This document shows positions 7,331-8,846 of a DNA stretch of 8,846 nt, one piece after another. The stretch comes from Actinomycetota bacterium. Lineage in GTDB: Bacteria; Actinomycetota; Thermoleophilia; Gaiellales; Gaiellaceae. Both the position numbers and the translations under genes were made by a program. Within the stretch, counting starts at the first letter, position 1. Each line of letters opens with the position of its first letter. Location: NCBI GenBank assembly GCA_013812465.1, contig JACCTK010000104.1, positions 1-8,846 on the forward strand, written 5' to 3'. The notes beneath the pieces are model-generated. The model was not told the DNA's origin and made no database searches. It was given only the letters and a program-made list of their open reading frames with translations.

Positions 7331-8846
7331 GTGAAAGACGTTCGCGGACAGATCGAAAACCTTCTAGCCGAGCGCATCCTCGTGCTCGACGGCGCCTGGG
7401 GCGTGCTCATCCATCGTCGCCAGCTTTCGGAGGAGGAGTACCGAGGTGCGCGCTTCCGAGACCACCACAAGGACGTCCAGGGCGACCCCGACCTCCTGAA
7501 CCTCACCCATCCGGAGATCGTCGCCGAGATCCACGATGCCTACTTCGCGGCGGGCGCCGACATCGCGACGACGAACACCTTCACGGCGACGCGGATCGGG
7601 CAGGCGGACTACGACCTCGGGGACAGCGCTGCCGAGATGAGCCTCGAAGGCGCGCGGCTCGCCCGGCACGCGGCCGACGAGTGGACGAAGCGAACGCCGG
7701 AGAGACCCCGATTCGTCGCCGGTTCGCTCGGTCCGCTCAACGTCACTCTCTCGCTCTCGCCGCGCGTGGAGGACGCCGCGTACCGCGCCGTCACGTTCGA
7801 TCAGGTGCGCGAGACGTACGAGGAACAGGTGGCGGCTCTGCGAGACGGAGGCGTCGACCTGCTCATGGTCGAGACGATCTTCGACACGCTGAACGCCAAG
7901 GCGGCGATCGTGGCTGCCCGCGAGGTCGCGCCGGAGGTGCCGCTCTGGCTCTCGTTCACCGCCGTGGACAAGAGCGGACGCAACTTGTCCGGCCAGACCG
8001 CCGAGGCCTTCTGGATCTCGGTCGAGCACGCGGAGCCTTTGCTCGTCGGGGTCAACTGCTCGCTCGGCGCCACGGAGATGCGGCCGTTTCTGGAGGGCCT
8101 CGCCAACGTCGCCTCGACCTACGTCTCCTGCCACCCGAATGCGGGCCTCCCGAACGCGCTCGGGCTCCACGACGAGGAGCCGGGGGACACGAGCCGGTTC
8201 CTGCGAGCGTTCGCCGAGGACGGCCTCGTCAATCTTGTCGGCGGCTGCTGTGGGACAACCGCGGAGCACACAAAGGAGATCGCGAGAGCAGTCGAGGGAC
8301 TCCCGCCGCGCCGCGTTCCCGAGCCCTCGCGTCTGCCGCGCTTCTCAGGTCTCGAGCCGTTCATCGTCGGCCCGGATACGGGCTTCGTCATGGCCGGGGA
8401 GCGAACGAACGTGACCGGCTCGGCAAAGTTCCGCCGGCTCGTCGAGGCGGACGACTTCCAGGGTGGGGTTGCCGTCGCGCTCGAGCAGGTGCGCGGCGGG
8501 GCGAACCTGCTCGACGTGAATATGGACGCCGACCTGCTCGACGCCGAGCAGGCGATGACGACGTTCCTCAACCTGATCGCCACCGAGCCGGAGGCAGCAC
8601 GGCTTCCGATCATGGTCGACAGCTCCCGCTTTTCCGCGCTCGAAGCAGGGCTCAAGTGCCTGCAAGGAAAAGGCATTGTCAACTCCATCTCGCTGAAGGA
8701 AGGGGAGGAGGTCTTCCTCGAGCAGGCGCGCACGATCCGCCGCTACGGCGCGGGGGTCGTGATCATGGCCTTCGACGAGCGCGGCCAGGCCGAGACCGTC
8801 GAGCGAAAAGTCGAGATTCTGGGCCGCGCGTACGACCTCTTGATCG
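7331..8846 (+). CDS. metH: Cobalamin-dependent methionine synthase, 5' part (cut by the window edge)
   Basis: The enzyme transfers the methyl group of 5-methyltetrahydrofolate via cobalamin to homocysteine, giving methionine. The 505 codons present are open to the right edge with no stop. Residues about 15-325 are the homocysteine-binding barrel: LDGAWG at 19-24, DLLNLTHPEIV at 54-64, VNCSLGA at 241-247 and GGCCGTT at 304-310, giving Zn ligands C243, C306 and C307. From about 345 the methyltetrahydrofolate-binding pterin domain begins with MAGERTNVTGSAKF (354-367), NLLDVNMDADLLD (392-404) and NSISLKEGEE (451-460). The cobalamin and activation domains lie beyond the window. GTG 7331 is chosen because GGAGG at 7319-7323 is 7 nt upstream and the barrel starts at once. 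The order of Hcy then pterin domains separates MetH from cobalamin-independent MetE. Confidence 0.95.
   Translation, partial: MKDVRGQIENLLAERILVLDGAWGVLIHRRQLSEEEYRGARFRDHHKDVQGDPDLLNLTHPEIVAEIHDAYFAAGADIATTNTFTATRIGQADYDLGDSAAEMSLEGARLARHAADEWTKRTPERPRFVAGSLGPLNVTLSLSPRVEDAAYRAVTFDQVRETYEEQVAALRDGGVDLLMVETIFDTLNAKAAIVAAREVAPEVPLWLSFTAVDKSGRNLSGQTAEAFWISVEHAEPLLVGVNCSLGATEMRPFLEGLANVASTYVSCHPNAGLPNALGLHDEEPGDTSRFLRAFAEDGLVNLVGGCCGTTAEHTKEIARAVEGLPPRRVPEPSRLPRFSGLEPFIVGPDTGFVMAGERTNVTGSAKFRRLVEADDFQGGVAVALEQVRGGANLLDVNMDADLLDAEQAMTTFLNLIATEPEAARLPIMVDSSRFSALEAGLKCLQGKGIVNSISLKEGEEVFLEQARTIRRYGAGVVIMAFDERGQAETVERKVEILGRAYDLLI

Overview
The window comes from a high-GC bacterium with dense gene packing, frequent GTG starts and Shine-Dalgarno sites of variable strength. 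Gene content and style (an Opp/Dpp-type ABC ATPase, a zinc-binding anti-sigma protein, an F1 beta/epsilon pair, a vapBC-like pair and cobalamin-dependent metH) fit Actinomycetota, perhaps a Thermoleophilia/Gaiellales-like soil or aquatic lineage. That placement is inference from composition and protein flavour; no taxonomic marker was searched.

Layout, left to right. 33-1187 (+) is a complete oligopeptide/dipeptide ABC transporter ATPase, probably the last gene of an opp/dpp operon that starts outside the window. 1231-1683 (+) is a small membrane protein with a zf-HC2 anti-sigma domain and no sigma factor beside it. 1684-1961 is a non-coding junction between convergent genes. It holds two tandem copies of a dispersed palindromic repeat, then a 69-nt-period duplication carrying four GGTGAC-type inverted repeats. 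On the minus strand, 3683-3186 (membrane-anchored, coiled-coil-like) and 3149-1962 (secreted, cysteine-rich) look like a two-gene operon of unknown function.

Divergent from that operon, 3802-5238 is atpD and 5348-5776 is atpC. They are separated by 109 bp holding a third, inverted copy of the dispersed repeat and a 33-codon ORF that could couple the two genes translationally. The other ATP synthase genes are not adjacent. 5796-6534 is a decayed metallophosphoesterase gene with at least four reading-frame changes. 7167-6535 (-) is a HTH antitoxin and PIN-domain toxin pair with a palindromic operator over the antitoxin start. From 7331 the 5' part of metH runs off the right edge, preceded by a leader with a strong hairpin that reads as an intrinsic terminator on the minus strand.

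I see no large novel multi-gene system. The most distinctive items are the secreted C-X10-C repeat protein with its membrane partner, the dispersed palindromic element with compensatory arm changes (one copy inside the atpDC operon), and the compact autoregulatory start of the toxin-antitoxin pair.
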